From NCBI GenBank assembly GCA_027605045.1, contig JAQFWX010000022.1, positions 558,001 to 622,000 of the forward strand: 64,000 nt of DNA. The letters run 5' to 3'. Numbering within the stretch: the stretch's first letter is position 1; each line of letters starts with the position of its first letter. This DNA is from Phallus indusiatus (lineage: Eukaryota; Basidiomycota; Agaricomycetes; Phallales; Phallaceae). Both the position numbers and the translations under genes were made by a program. A model generated the notes under the pieces. The model was not told where the DNA came from. It saw nothing but the letters and a program-made list of their open reading frames with translations, and did not search any database. Shown here piece by piece: positions 32,643-44,800 of the stretch.

Positions 32643-34066
32643 GACATTAAGTCAGGTAATAGTATAACAAGTAATAATACTCACTTTCTGGATACTTGTA
32701 TTTGGTCATTGGGACTCAAATTTTTTACAACCAGGCGCCATTGATGTTTCCCCCACTCGCCCAAGTCAAAAGAATGTAAAACATCGTATGAATATGCACG
32801 ATAAGGACAGGATCTACACATTTTCCAGAAGCAATTCTAAAGAGAGTTAAATACCCGCCAATAGTAGAATGGTTGCAAACTTACATGTATTAAATGAAGC
32901 CCATTATCCTTCAACAGAAGTTCAGCGGCGCTTCGGGATAGCGATTGTGCCTGAGTGAAGATTGCAGCCATGCTGGTATCAGTGCGCGCTTCATACGTGG
33001 TGATTATTGAATGTAGTTGTTGTGCCGGAACGAGGCAGCGGGGACACGGAAACTTTGCACGATTACCTCTGGTTGTACAGAAGCAATACGCCTCTTCCAT
33101 GTCAAGAGAAGCAATGAGAATACCAGGAAAAATAAGACGAATTTTCTTGTCACCACATGTGATTTCTTCGCCACGAATTGATCGTTTCCTGAGAGATTGG
33201 AGAATTATACCAAGAATTTGATGATAGACTTCGCGTTTGAAATGTGCGAATTCGTCGTCATTTCCAAGGAAATCTGCCCTTTCAACCTAAGATATACAGG
33301 TTAGCTAGCAAAAAAAAAAAGAAATCGAAATCGAAAGAAATTACAATGGGCATATAACCAATTAATACACCGCCTCCATTTCCGGATGCGTTTCGAATTT
33401 GGCTCGGAAGTCCGCATGCACGTAATATAATTGGATGCATTTTTTTATTTGTGGATACGTTACTCTTGTCGAGCCATATATGTAGTGGAAAATAGCACTG
33501 CGGATGCTGTAGGTTGGGGTTGAGAGAATCCTGAGTTGAAGGTTAAAGCAATACGAGTTGAATCACAACAAAATCAATACCTGATATTCCCACCACGCAT
33601 CACCTGAATTAAGTTCGTCGTATATCCGCGTGACGTTTCCTCCCACATGTAAGAATTTCTTCACTGGAAACCATGAAATGTCTTCTGCAAGAGTCGGATC
33701 CTGTACTAAATTCTTGACCCACTCCCACAGATCTCAATACAGGAACTTGAAAGTGTGGGTTTTTCCTTTGAAGGTCTGCGAAACCTCACCCGAAGTAAAC
33801 TTTTGAATATATCAGACATATACCAATAATTAGACAAGGAAAACACTTCATACTTGCTGGATAAATTTTCGTGCGGCGGTAAGGGAATTTTGAATGTCTT
33901 GATATGTTCGGAATGTTAATGAGGAATTTTTTGCCCAGTTTCCATGAATGCCATTGAGGATCCTGTTTGTTATGTCTTTTTTAAGACAGCCAGTTACTAC
34001 GATTTCCGCAAACTCAAAGTCTGTGCGTGTGCGGAAAGGAGCCCACGGTCGTTCAGAATCAGAAAG

Positions 34067-34434
34067 TGTCAGGGTACACTAGCTTCATGTCTTCCGTGTC
34101 ATTATTTCTTCATTTCCTTGTGTTCCGATGTTCTTTTCTCCCTTCTGATTCCTTTCTGAGACTTCGAGTTTGGGTTCCGAGAACTCGAACTATAGTTCGG
34201 TCATTTCTCGTTCTCTATTATCTATTCCTTTCGATCTCTTCGAATTCGAACTCCGATCGAATTCTCCGAACCTCTTCGAACTCCCTTTTATCACCTCGGA
34301 TCCCGCGGTGATACTCATCTATTGTCCCCGAGCACTTCCACGTAGTATATGTAGCGTAGCCCTAGAGGGGGATCCCTAAGCTTGTTCTCTTAGGTTTCCT
34401 GCCCTCTAGGTGTGTGCCCTGAGTCGCCCTAACA
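34067..34434 (+). mobile_element. Divergent solo LTR of element T family, plus orientation
   Basis: TGTCAGGG...CCCTAACA (368 bp) with an exact duplication, GAAAG (34062-34066, 34435-34439). The first two-thirds differ strongly from the other copies. The 3' part keeps the CTAAGCTTGTTCTCTTAGG block, which contains the putative self-primer. Confidence 0.93.
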
Positions 34435-35039
34435 GAAAGGTACTGAGATACTGATGGTTTGTCGTTGGTTTTTGGTGACTGTTCGGCATGTTCTTCATCT
34501 AGTGGAATGATTGTAGGCTCATGTATTTTACTATGTGGATGATGTTGAATCTCAATATATTCCTCCGGTGGACTCGGTGACATTACAGGGGGAACAAGAT
34601 CTGATTCATTTAATACTTCATCTTAAATTGATACAAAATTGTTTCAAAAATTCCAGCGTGATTGAACAACAACGTTGCTTACCATGCATATAAACATCGT
34701 CTACCATATCGACTGACTGTGTGTCCTGGCTGACAGCTGCTCTCTCGGATGATTTTCGATGTGAGGTCGTATAATCTACATGAAATATTTAGCTTGAGAA
34801 TATTGTATGAATTGACGTATCCACTCATACCACTGTTCAGATTCAGGGTCGGTCTGTGGAGCACGTTTTCACGCAAGTATTTGATTCTGCATGACTCGAG
34901 ATGTTTATCGAAGCAATTGTACGGCTGGACTTTTTCGCAATATTGACAAAATCGCTGGTTCGACGATATTTTATGACCGCTTTGCATGATCGATGTTATC
35001 TGTAGTCTTTGTGCCGGAAGCAGAGGAGCAAGCTCAGTT

Positions 35040-35638
35040 ACATAAGATGTGACATGTGACAGAGAGTTACGGACTGCAGCTTCGCTGGTGTTTTAATCTC
35101 ATCCCACGACAGTTGCCTATGCAAGTGGAATCCGGATGCAAATTCATGGTGGATGGTTCAAGTTCAATCCCTACATTCTCCAATTTTCAGGAAAAATTGA
35201 ATCTGACGAACCCTTTCCATTACGCAGACTCTGGTGAACTCAGGAAGATGAGCAATATTCGCGATATTCACGTCCAGAACGAACACATACCGGTCGCTTC
35301 AGACCTGTAGAGCTGCAAGATCCATTCAATAATGTGATCATTCTCAGTCCATCTAAGTTATTCAAAAACCAAGGCCGAAGCTATGTTCAGGTGTTCGTTG
35401 GAAGCTTGGCGAATTCTGTGGAGACACTCAGTGACGATATGACGATACAACGCTTGATGACAATGATGACGACGATCGAGCAGAGAAAGAAGCAGTACCT
35501 TCTCCCCCACAGTCTCTGTCTGCTGCAGCTCGACGAGCTCGCAAACAACGCCAGAGTCCCCCCCCACCATTACATCAACCAGCTACCGTTAGGTCTACCT
35601 CCACAACATTGTGTCACGTTCCACCGGAAACCTGAAGT
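35040..35638. other. Unassigned stretch with short open frames
   Basis: Plus-strand frames at 35056-35310 and 35334-35638 give no recognisable protein. They lie upstream of the Plavaka start and may be its 5' region or other decayed sequence. Confidence 0.4.
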
Positions 35639-36035
35639 TGTAAGGATACGATCGTTCAGCGGTTTAGACTTAAGGATCAGATGTTATAACCCAGTAGTCC
35701 AATCTATAATAGCGCAAGGAGCTACACTTGCGCGCACAGTAGTACTTATATACATGAGTGAGCTATCTCTACCCAATAGCGCTCAGGTGCTCTATCTACC
35801 AATAGGAAAGGAGGTAGTCGATGACAAATGAGAAACAGGAGTGGAAAGGAAGATGGTGACAGTATGGAAGCGTATGGAGAAACGGGGAATATACGGGAGA
35901 ATACGGGAGGATAACACGGACCGGCATACCGGGTACCGTACGATGGATATGGTAACGCGTGGGTCAGCATATACGTCTATACTGTACGCACAGTATACTA
36001 GATTAGCCCTTATGGTCCTAGCACGTACCCTGACA
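35639..36035. mobile_element. Solo LTR, family B
   Basis: TGTAAGGATACG...CCCTGACA (397 bp) with an exact duplication, GAAGT (35634-35638, 36036-36040). Its interior matches the solo LTR at 60043-60437 (shared ACGATCGTTCAG and AGACTTAAGGATCAGA words). It is unlike family T except at the ends. Confidence 0.93.
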
Positions 36036-36366
36036 GAAGTACGGTACCCTTGGCAGCGTTCCGCATGGCATTGATCATTGGGACCTTTATTAACCTTCCC
36101 TCGGTTCTTTTAAGTTTTTACGCTGTTCACCTCCTTAAGAGATGCAAACAGAAGCCAAGTTCAAGTGGGCCTGTGTTTATCTTAAAGCAGTTGATGGTTG
36201 TAGTATATAATTATGCATTTTAGACCATCATAATGTACTGTTTACCTTTTTTAATTGACAGTATAAATGTCTCTGTATTCTTATACAATTACTTGGTTAC
36301 AGTCAGAGTGATGCGTGACATAACGTCCAAACTGTGCTTATCCTTCCTACTTCATTTTAATTTTCT

Positions 36367-36560
36367 ATGGCCTCATATTCCACGCCAGCTCTTTTGGGTA
36401 GTGATGACGACGATGATGATAGTGAAGGCACAACAGAAGTTGTCACGGTAAGATTCTAAATATGAATTCATTTCATACTAACCCCTTTTAGACGTGCCGT
36501 AATATCAGGGCCGACATAGCAAGTATGGCATCAAAAGAGATGATCGAATTGGAGCAGAAG
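36367..36560 (+). pseudogene. 5' exons of a host-type gene disrupted by element H copy 2
   Basis: Exon 1 (36367-36447) starts ATGGCC and encodes an acidic stretch with six consecutive Asp. A 44-nt GT-AG intron follows. Exon 2 (36492-36560) encodes a helical segment ending MIELEQK. The exon is then cut by the LTR. After the right-hand target copy the same frame continues at 45776 (IVDSEAQIKILKMKRKAL). Removing the element and one AGAAG copy restores a continuous coiled-coil-like segment. Confidence 0.75.
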
Positions 36561-36880
36561 TGTAACGTTTCGTTACTTTTTATAGTGTACCGTGTACGGT
36601 ACACAAGTTTTATCACGCTGTAGTTTCACACCACGAATAACAGACCAAGGGTGCTGTATTTTTTATGGTGTAAAACAAAATGCGCGTGCTGAATCAGCAC
36701 GCGCGTAGCTACTACTAATGTATAGTTATTACATAATGACTCGCCGCGACGCGGCGAGCCAGAGGCGTTAAGCGCCTCTGTTATTAGAGTAAGTAATAGT
36801 AACTACTGCAGAGGGCGAAGCCCTCTGCATATGCCTAAGTGGCATATACTCAATCCACCGCATGCGGTGGATCCGTTACA
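36561..36880 (-). repeat. 3' LTR of element H copy 2
   Basis: 320 bp with the same hairpin chain. The hairpin at 36585-36593/36596-36604 has arms GTGTACCGT/ACGGTACAC, against GTGTACCGC/GCGGTACAC in copy 1. That is a paired change at the innermost base pair. Confidence 0.93.
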
Positions 36881-36890
36881 TCCTCCCCTT
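36881..36890 (-). promoter_or_regulatory. Polypurine tract of element H copy 2
   Basis: On the minus strand AAGGGGAGGA directly precedes the 3' LTR. As in copy 1, it is preceded by a 9-bp inverted repeat (TGACTTGGA / TCCAAGTCA). Confidence 0.8.
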
Positions 36891-36942
36891 GTGACTTGGA
36901 CTCCAAGTCATGGGATCGCGAAGAGGAGGCGTCTGACTGTAA

Positions 36943-38700
36943 TCAGTCAGAGGGATTGCTGTAGTCAATCTCCATGCTCTCCGAGGTACTCGGATGCGGT
37001 GCGTCAAGGTCCTCAGGGGGCCTTAACAATTCCTCGTCTGTCATCTGAATTGGGACGGACGGGGAGTAGACCTTGTTAGGCGGGCCTGCCACGATGCTGG
37101 CAGGTGAAGCCGACGCATGGACGGCGGGGGCGGACGACTGAGTCGTACGCGCCTTTTTTGTTGGACAATCCAGTCCACGGCGCACGCGATAGTCATGCGC
37201 GATGCGATTGACATCTTCTCCATTGGCGTATCGTTGGAGAAGGGGCGCGATCACCTCAGTGACGCGTCTTGTCGTCGCTCCATTGGCATGCATGGAGCGA
37301 ATCACCTCCTCTATGGTAATGGAGGAGGGGGATTTGCACTCGAAGGAACGAGTGTAGCCTTCCATGAGCGTGGAAGGCAGGTGGGTGGAGGAATTACCCC
37401 TACCACCGAGAACTTCTTCCCACACAGTAAGTGCGGGGTCGAGGAGGCACTCAGCCGCCTTCTCGAGGAACTTGGCACGTACTTCACGAGTACGTGTGAC
37501 TCGTTTGAGCCATGCGAACACCTCAACATCTTGAGGGTTTAATGATCCATCCGACATTAGTCGGATGTAGGGAGGGACCTGGTTAGGGTCCGCGTTCCAA
37601 GTATTGATTAGATACTTGATCTCAGGGTGGATGAGTTCTCCCGAGATAGACACCACCGATGGACGGTTGGCGGCAGCCTCCATAGCTTCAAGCTTGGCGG
37701 TCTTCCTCGCCAGGCGGCGCTCCTTCATGGATCTGCGCCAGCGAGTCCATGCGTATGAAATATGCATGTGAACCCCTCTGTCGTCGGGGTACGTGAATAC
37801 CGGGGGGTCGGTCCAAACCCGGGTTCCAATCTCGACGAACAATGGTTCGTCGAGGCTGCAGGTGTTATACCATGCAGTAGGATTGGGGGTGCCAGGCACC
37901 AGAGAGTGATCCCCACTAACAGTGGGGTCAAAGCCCTTGACGAAGAAGGGCCATGGGTCCCTATTGGAGTCCCATCCTGGCTTGGTCCGTGGATACGGAC
38001 CAGAGGGCTTCCTTGGAGAAACCGGGGCAGCATCGCGAGAGCCCGATGCCTTGGTTGCATCAGCGTAGGTACGCTGAGGCTTGCGTTTGGTGGACGACGC
38101 GATGGAGGCGTCGTCATCATAGTCATTATCATCGACTATGTCTTCCATGTCGTCGTCAGACGACATGTCGTTGAAGATATCAGGCAAAGGGGCTGCCTGG
38201 GATGGTTCAGGCACTTTATCGGCCTGGTCTCTCGACCGCTTTTTGGAGGTCGATGGGGTAGTCGACGGGCCTGCCGTCGACGCTGAACATTCAAGTTCAG
38301 CAATGCGAGCTTTCAGCTCGCAGATACGACAATTCGCATCGTCGAGGTGGTCTGTCAAGGACTTGACGTCCCTTTCAGCTTCTTCTAGACGTTCGTCTAG
38401 ATGATAGTACTCCCTCTTTATGAAGGGAAAGGCCTTGTAGACGGCCTGCTTGACCATATCATGGTCAAGGATGATTGCCCCGCTGCCAGCGGGGCCTGCC
38501 AGGTGACTGGCAAAGTCGTTGCACGCGGTGCAACTATCATTGTTATGATAGACGGATATACATCCGTCCATCGCGTCTAAGGTCCATTCGGACCTCTGCA
38601 GAGCCAATTGAGCTTCTGCTTTTTTGAACCTACTAACAGGTTGCGGTGTAGGCGACCGTGAGCGTGATCGTTCGCGTTGTTTTCCCTTGCTGTCAGGCAT
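36943..38700 (-). CDS. Extra ORF (ORF3) of element H, 585 aa, unknown function
   Basis: This is an intact frame downstream of gag-pol in the same orientation, about 135 bp after the pol stop. The start MPDSKGKQRERSRSRS follows a pyrimidine-rich leader and a TATATAA box. Features in order are a basic RS-rich N-terminus (residues about 7-20), a CTAC motif near residue 57, a predicted coiled coil with ERLEEAERDVKSLTDHLDDA, then KKRSRDQADK, a possible nuclear signal. An acidic Asp-rich patch follows, then a Trp/Pro-rich central region (PWPFFVKGFDP, WYNTCSLDEPLF, YAWTRWRRSMKERRLARK) and a C-terminal alpha-helical part. There is no signal peptide or membrane helix, so it is not an envelope protein. 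The layout (coiled coil, basic regions, conserved Trp block) suggests a nucleic-acid- or chromatin-associated accessory protein; this is inference. The homologue at 15786-17541 is frameshifted. Confidence 0.85.
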   Translation of the reverse strand: MPDSKGKQRERSRSRSPTPQPVSRFKKAEAQLALQRSEWTLDAMDGCISVYHNNDSCTACNDFASHLAGPAGSGAIILDHDMVKQAVYKAFPFIKREYYHLDERLEEAERDVKSLTDHLDDANCRICELKARIAELECSASTAGPSTTPSTSKKRSRDQADKVPEPSQAAPLPDIFNDMSSDDDMEDIVDDNDYDDDASIASSTKRKPQRTYADATKASGSRDAAPVSPRKPSGPYPRTKPGWDSNRDPWPFFVKGFDPTVSGDHSLVPGTPNPTAWYNTCSLDEPLFVEIGTRVWTDPPVFTYPDDRGVHMHISYAWTRWRRSMKERRLARKTAKLEAMEAAANRPSVVSISGELIHPEIKYLINTWNADPNQVPPYIRLMSDGSLNPQDVEVFAWLKRVTRTREVRAKFLEKAAECLLDPALTVWEEVLGGRGNSSTHLPSTLMEGYTRSFECKSPSSITIEEVIRSMHANGATTRRVTEVIAPLLQRYANGEDVNRIAHDYRVRRGLDCPTKKARTTQSSAPAVHASASPASIVAGPPNKVYSPSVPIQMTDEELLRPPEDLDAPHPSTSESMEIDYSNPSD

Positions 38701-38834
38701 GGGGGGTGTTGAGGGAGAAAAGACCGTGAACGGACTTTTGGGTTATATACTTGGGCGGCCTCATGGAGCGCCCAAGTGAAAATTACCTCACCGCGTAGCA
38801 GTGAAGTGCCAGTGGATCCCTGTGGGTGGGATCT

Positions 38835-41800
38835 TCAAGCAGATCCCCGAATGGGATCTGGGCGCTTGTTGTTGGTCCGCGACTCTCCGTGATTGGATAG
38901 TCGTGGCAGCTGCCGAGGCTCATTTACGCCTCGTAATTGCAAGTACTCGTCTAGAGCTTGCAAGTCCTTACAGTTACTGTAAGGTTCCCAAGTGGTATCC
39001 CCAAGGGTCCACTGGACTAGGAACTCGAGATCTTTCTCGCGAGTTCCACTCCAGCGATGAGCTAGGAGTTCCTCGACGTGCCATTCAGCATCGTCTGGCT
39101 GTCCAAAGTCATACGCCGTGAGTGTATCGCGGCGTGGAAATCTCTCATCGTCATTGGCGATGTGAGGTTTAATCAAATCCACGTGAAATACGGGATTTAT
39201 GCGACATTGCTTGAGCTCTTCAGAGAGCTCAAGTTTTACTGTAATGTTGTCCTTGACGGACAGCACTTTGTATGGTCCCACATAACGTGGGATCAACTTC
39301 TTAACTCTCCCCTTGGGGAGGTTGAGATTCCTCGTCGACAGATAGACGAGATCACCCTCTTTGTACTCCGGTGCATCGCGCCGTGAGTTGTTCGCGTAGT
39401 GGGCCTGTTTAACGCGATTGGCTATGATAGCGTCATGCGCTATCATGAGATTCCACTTTGCCTGTTGAGCAAAGTGTTGAACACCTTTAAATTTGGTGTT
39501 CGTCTCAATTTTCCTTCCCAAATTGGGAAGGTAGCCGTAATTGAGTTCAAACGGCGCGAAACCAGTGGTTTCACTGGTGCTGCTATTAATAGCAAACTCC
39601 ACCATTGGGATCCTTTCGGCCCAATCTTTTTGATCGTTCTGTATGACGGAACGAAGTATTTGACCAATTGAGCGATTGGCTCGCTCGGTAGATCCATCCG
39701 TTTGCGGATGGAACGCCGTGGACATGAGCAATCGTGTCCCCATTAGGCGTTGCAGTTCCTGCCAGAACTTGGCAGTGAATCGTGCATCCCTGTCACTCAC
39801 GATTGAGTCAGGGACACCGTGGAGTCTTACGACTTCACTAAGGTATAACCAGGCTGTGCCCTTGGCGGTCAGCTTGGTGGTGGTTGGCATCAGACGAACC
39901 ATAGAGGTCAGTCTGTCAATCACGACGAATAGGAAGTCGTGGCCGTTTGAAACGGGTAATGGACCGACGAAGTCCATTCCAATCGATTCCCAAGGTTTAT
40001 TGGGAATCGGGAGTTGTTTTAACAGACCACTGGGGTGATTATTCTCCCCTTTGTTGGTCTGGCATGTTCCGCAGGATCTGCAGAACGTATCGATGTCTTC
40101 AATCATCGATTTCCACCAGTACGCTTGTCTAACGTACTGAGACGTTTTGTAACGTCCAAAGTGCCCAACAATTTGGTGGGCCTCACTGATTATAATCTCA
40201 GTGATCCTCCTCCCCTTGTAAAATGCGTTATGGGGGACGCATAATACATCGCGGAGGAACTGATTCTTGGTAAAGATCAGTTGATTTTTAATTCCAAACG
40301 CCTTGTGAGTGTTTGGGTTGGCAAGAACCAGCTTAAATACTGGGTCCTTGTGATAACCTTGCTGTATCAGCGAGGTAAATTCAGCAAAGCCCTCAATTTT
40401 GGCTTTAAGAAGCTTGCTGTCTTGCTCTGCACTTAGAGCAAGTATATCCTCATCGGATTGCGCTTCTGTAATATCAGAAGGTGTAGTATTTGAGGGACCT
40501 TCAACTCGAGGTTCCTCTCGTACTCGTGAACGTGTAATAATGTTCACTCTCACTTCATCCCTTCTTTCGATGGGAAGATGATCCCCTTCGGGATCAAGTC
40601 TAACGTCAGCATTGACGTATACCTCCGGAGGGTGAACCTCATCTGGAGTGTCCTCTTCGTAATAACGAGAGAGGCCATCGGCGACATTGTTAGTGACGCC
40701 CTTGACATGAATCGTCTCGTAATCAAAACGAGACAGGTATTCATACCACCGTGCTTGGTGCGGTGACATGCGAGGTTGGGTCTTGAAGTGGACCATGGCC
40801 TCGTTGTCCGTTACTAGGGTGAATCTACGCCCTAGTAGTTTGTCTTCCCACTTAAGGAAGGCTTCAAGTACCGCGATGAGCTCATGCTCATGGGTGCGGT
40901 AGTTGTACTGAGCAGGGGTGAACTTCTTCGAGAGAAACCCTGCTGGCCTACATGTTTGCCATGTAGGCCCTTGCCCATAATAGGCACCGACGCCACATTT
41001 AGAGCCGTCGGTTACGACCCAAATTGGATCTGGGTCGTCCACGTTAATAGGCTTCAAGATAGGAGCCTTTCGCGTGAGTGCTTTGATTGAATCAAAGCAC
41101 TTGTTCAACAACGGCGTCCATACGAACAGTCTGTTGTTGTACGTACACCCTGATAGTGGGGTAGTGTATGCGGCTACCCCTGGTAGGTATGCCGCAACGT
41201 ATTGTACGAGGCCCAGAAATTTCTGGACATCGTTATACGTGCGTGGAGTCCTCCACTCACGTATTTTATCCATCTTCTCTTGATCGGGATGGATGCCATC
41301 ATCGTCAATGATGTGGCCTAAGCACTCCAGTCGCTTAGAGTATAAGTCAACTTTACGACTACTCAGGTAAAGTTGTGCCTCTCGCAAACGCGAGAAGGCG
41401 TTCTCTAGATGCTGCTGATGCAGATCTATTGTGTTTGAATAGACGAACACGTCGTCTATGTATGCATCCGTCGAACGACCGATGCGGTCCCTAAAGATAT
41501 GGGTCATCAGACGTTGAAACGTCGATGGGGCATTGCAGTCTCCTTGCTGCATGACATGGCTCTTGAAAGTGCCATAGATGGTGGCAAAGGTCGTCTTGTG
41601 GACGTCCTCTGGGACTATGCGTACTTGCTCGTACGCTTCAGTCAGATCAATTTTTGATCTGTATTTGTGTCTCGCCACGTTCTGGCGGATGGTTTCCTGA
41701 TCAGGGAAGGGCGTTACGTCCTTCTCTGTGTTTTCGTTCTGCAGGCGCAGATCGAACACGGTCCGTAGTGCTAAGACTACGGCTCGTTTCTGCAGGCAAA

Positions 41801-44800
41801 GCATGGGGATTGCCTGTGTAGCTACAGTTGGTTCCCACCAACCTGCAGCTACGTATCGCTGAATCTTCTCAGCGAGTAGCGCTTTGAGCGCATCCGGGCA
41901 CCTGGGAAGGTGGTACCGGATCTTCTTATTGGGCTCAATGAGAGGAATCTGATGATTCACTTCCCGAAATGGGGGAAGTCGGGAAGGGACAGGACCGAAC
42001 AGGTCACTGTACTTGTTCTTCCAGTACTCGATGAGTGCTGGAATGTTCTCTTCCGTCATCTCAGGGACGGAGGAGCTGGAATGTTGGGTGCTGGCTAGCA
42101 CCATCGTTCCTGTTTCAGGAGCGAGTCCAATCACATGGTGATTGGTGTCAATCACCTCGCCGTTGCGGGTGATTGTACCTCTGCTGAAGTCCAGGCAGAT
42201 GTTGTAGCGTCTCAGGAATGGGACGCCAATGATCACATCATAGTGATCGATGTTGACGATGTCGAAGTACTCTTGGACATCGATACCTCCGAATTGGATG
42301 CGGGTGTACGTTCCATACTGAATGGAAGACTTGCTGCCCTTGACGGCCAGCTGTAGCACGACAGGTTTGTCGAGCTTGAAGGTTCTTGCTCCGGTGGCAA
42401 GAGAGAAATGAGGGGACATGATCATCCCCTGGCATCCACTGTCGACTAGGCAGTGAGCCAATTGGCCATTAACTGGCCAGAAACCCTCAATGGGTCTCGA
42501 TGCGTTTCTGTCTCGTGTTGGGGCACGAGAGCTCACTCTAGCCGTATGGTCATAGAGTGGTTCCTTGCTCGTAGCGAGCGAGGACTCATTTTCATCCAAT
42601 GGCGATGACTTGTGGACTGCGAAGTGCAGTCTGCGCTCCTCATACTCGTCACCAATTGTGAGGAGCATGTATACACTGGGACCATTGTCATCATCGTCCC
42701 ATTGGTATTGGATGCCCTCGTCGTCCTCGACGGGGTCGTTGGTGGGCTCGTCTTGGGCCACCTCTTCCTCCACAGCTTGTTCAGCTGTGGGGTCTTCCAC
42801 GTTCTCCTGCGGGGCATCGTTCGATGTCTCGCCAGAGGTCTCTTCAACCTCTTCGATACGACCCACATTGGCTCGTACCTGTCTCAGTCTGGGGCACGCA
42901 TTTCTGTAGTGTCCCACCTGCCCACAGTTGAAACACGTGGGAGGGGATGTGCTAGTACGATTGTGCGTACTAGTTGGGGCAGTCCTAGTGGTCTGCGAGC
43001 TATGGTTCCTCGAGTTTGACGAGCTCGAGGGGCGGTTCCCCAGTGGGGAGTTACCATTTGTACGCGTCTCGTGAGGACGCGTGGAGGAACCGTGGTTCCT
43101 CTGGTTCAAGCGCATATTGTTGGTATGCGCTTGCCTTACCAAGTTGTTGTGGCTGCTACTGCTGCCACTACCGCTACTACTGCCTCCGCTACTGCTACCT
43201 GCTGGGCGGGTAGTGTTTCCTTGAGACGCCGCTACCGAGCGGCGTTTCTTGAACGCCTCTTCTACTTGAATTGTCAGTAGAAGTAGTTCCTTAGCAGTCA
43301 TTTGCTCGGGATTGCCGCCTCTGAATGCTACTTCAGTGGCGAGGCTGTGGTTCAGCCCATCAAGGAACCTCCTCCTGAATGTGTAGTCATCAGGAGGGTG
43401 CGCTAGTCTGTTGGCTAGCGTGAGTAGTGCGCTCATGTACTCGTGTACAGAGTGCGACCCCTGCCGCTCGCGTTCAAACTGAATCGCTACCTCACTTCTA
43501 GAGTGGGGTGGCAGGAAACGATCATATAGTCTCCGCAGTGCGGGGACTAGAGTCCACTCGTGGAGGGGGCGAACACCTCTCTCCACGTTTTGAGTAAACC
43601 ATTCTTGGGCCAACCCTTCTAGGCGCATGCCTAGAAAGGATATTTGCTCTGCTTGGCTGACTTCTCCAAGCAGATGGTTTACGCGTAGCCAGCGTAACAG
43701 ACCCGACACAAAGTTGTCGAAGTCCTCGGCTCTGGACGAGCCGCTATATGTGGGCGGGAGCCCTATCTTCGCTCCTGCTTTCGCAAGAGGCGAGTTGCCT
43801 GGCATCATATCCCTGTTTGCAATCAGGGCTTCTTGAACCATGGCTATGACGCCCTCGAGTACTGGGGCGTCGTCGCTGAAAGGATCAAATCTTTCAGCAC
43901 GTTCTTCGTCGAACGGTGTGGCGCGGAGATCCTCGCCATACTGTGGTCGACGAGTGTATCCATCATATGTATCGATACGCGGTGCTTCTGCTGGATTTGC
44001 AGAAGTTTGCCTATGCCCACTGGGCTCGGCACTTTGCCTTGGCAGTTGTCTGCCAGGTGGTGGTGCTCTGTCGTCTGGACGACTAGAGCTTGAGGCTGGA
44101 TCTGGCGATGGGATCCTATCGCCAGTGATGGCATTATAGCCACCTTCAAACACACGAGCATGGCGGACCGCGTTCATACGCGCGTCCCTCGCGATGCGGA
44201 TTCTATCTTGTATGATCCGCAGTTGCTGCTCGTTGGGAGTGTCAGTCTCGAGGGAGCCTGCTATGGCTTCCTCGAGTGCATTAGTGGCCGCCTCCACAGC
44301 CCGTGCATGTGTACGGATTGCTCTGTCGGAGAGTAGCCCTGCTATCCTCTGGTATTCGAGGGCAGCTTGGGCGACCACTTCAGCATCCTCTCGTGGGGGT
44401 GCTCCATTTCGCGACTGGTTCACCAGTCGCGTGGCTATCTCGGTATCGATATAGTCACCAACCGCGTCAGACTCGTGAGGCGGTCGTCTTGTGAAACGGT
44501 ACATCTGTCTCACTGTTTCTCTGCCAGCCTCTATCTCGGGGCCGGGGTTCCTAGGAGCTGTATATGCTGTAGCTCCTTGGGTAGGAGGTCTAACAGGACG
44601 CGTACTCGGTCCTGGGGTAGCGTTCTGGGAACGTTGCCTGGTGCCTGTTGGTGCAGGCTCAGGGGATTGGGAATTGCCAGCTGTTGCTGGTGACGGACTG
44701 GCGTATGTCGGTCCCGTCGGTGTAACAAACCTAGCTTGTGGGGCTGGGTTTGTGAATTGATATGCAAGGCGACTCGTCGTCCCTGCTGGTCTAGGACAAG

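Larger units (their letters stand above)
30846..34987 (-). pseudogene. Plavaka-type transposase, interrupted by two solo LTRs
   Basis: Reading the minus strand from 34987, the N-terminal zinc finger FCQYCEKVQPYNCFDKHLESC comes first and an acidic/Pro-rich linker follows. Across the solo LTR at 34067-34434 the frame continues with PWAPFRTRTDFEFAEIV. Later blocks are DLWEWVKNLVQDP, CGLPSQIRNASGNGGGVLIGYMPI, PCPRCLVPAQQLHS, and the C-terminus VSLQYIIRGCHFIPIF with FLNDLIDSDAFVRF. These blocks are characteristic of the Plavaka transposases of Agaricomycetes. A TGA at 33734-33736 precedes DLWEW where relatives have Arg. A second solo LTR at 32247-32642 splits the region. Several introns are present. 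The element's termini were not identified. Confidence 0.78.

Noticed and set aside
35056..35831. Open frames at 35056-35310 and 35334-35831 as genes
   Set aside because: No recognisable motifs, and the second runs through the family B solo LTR boundary at 35639.
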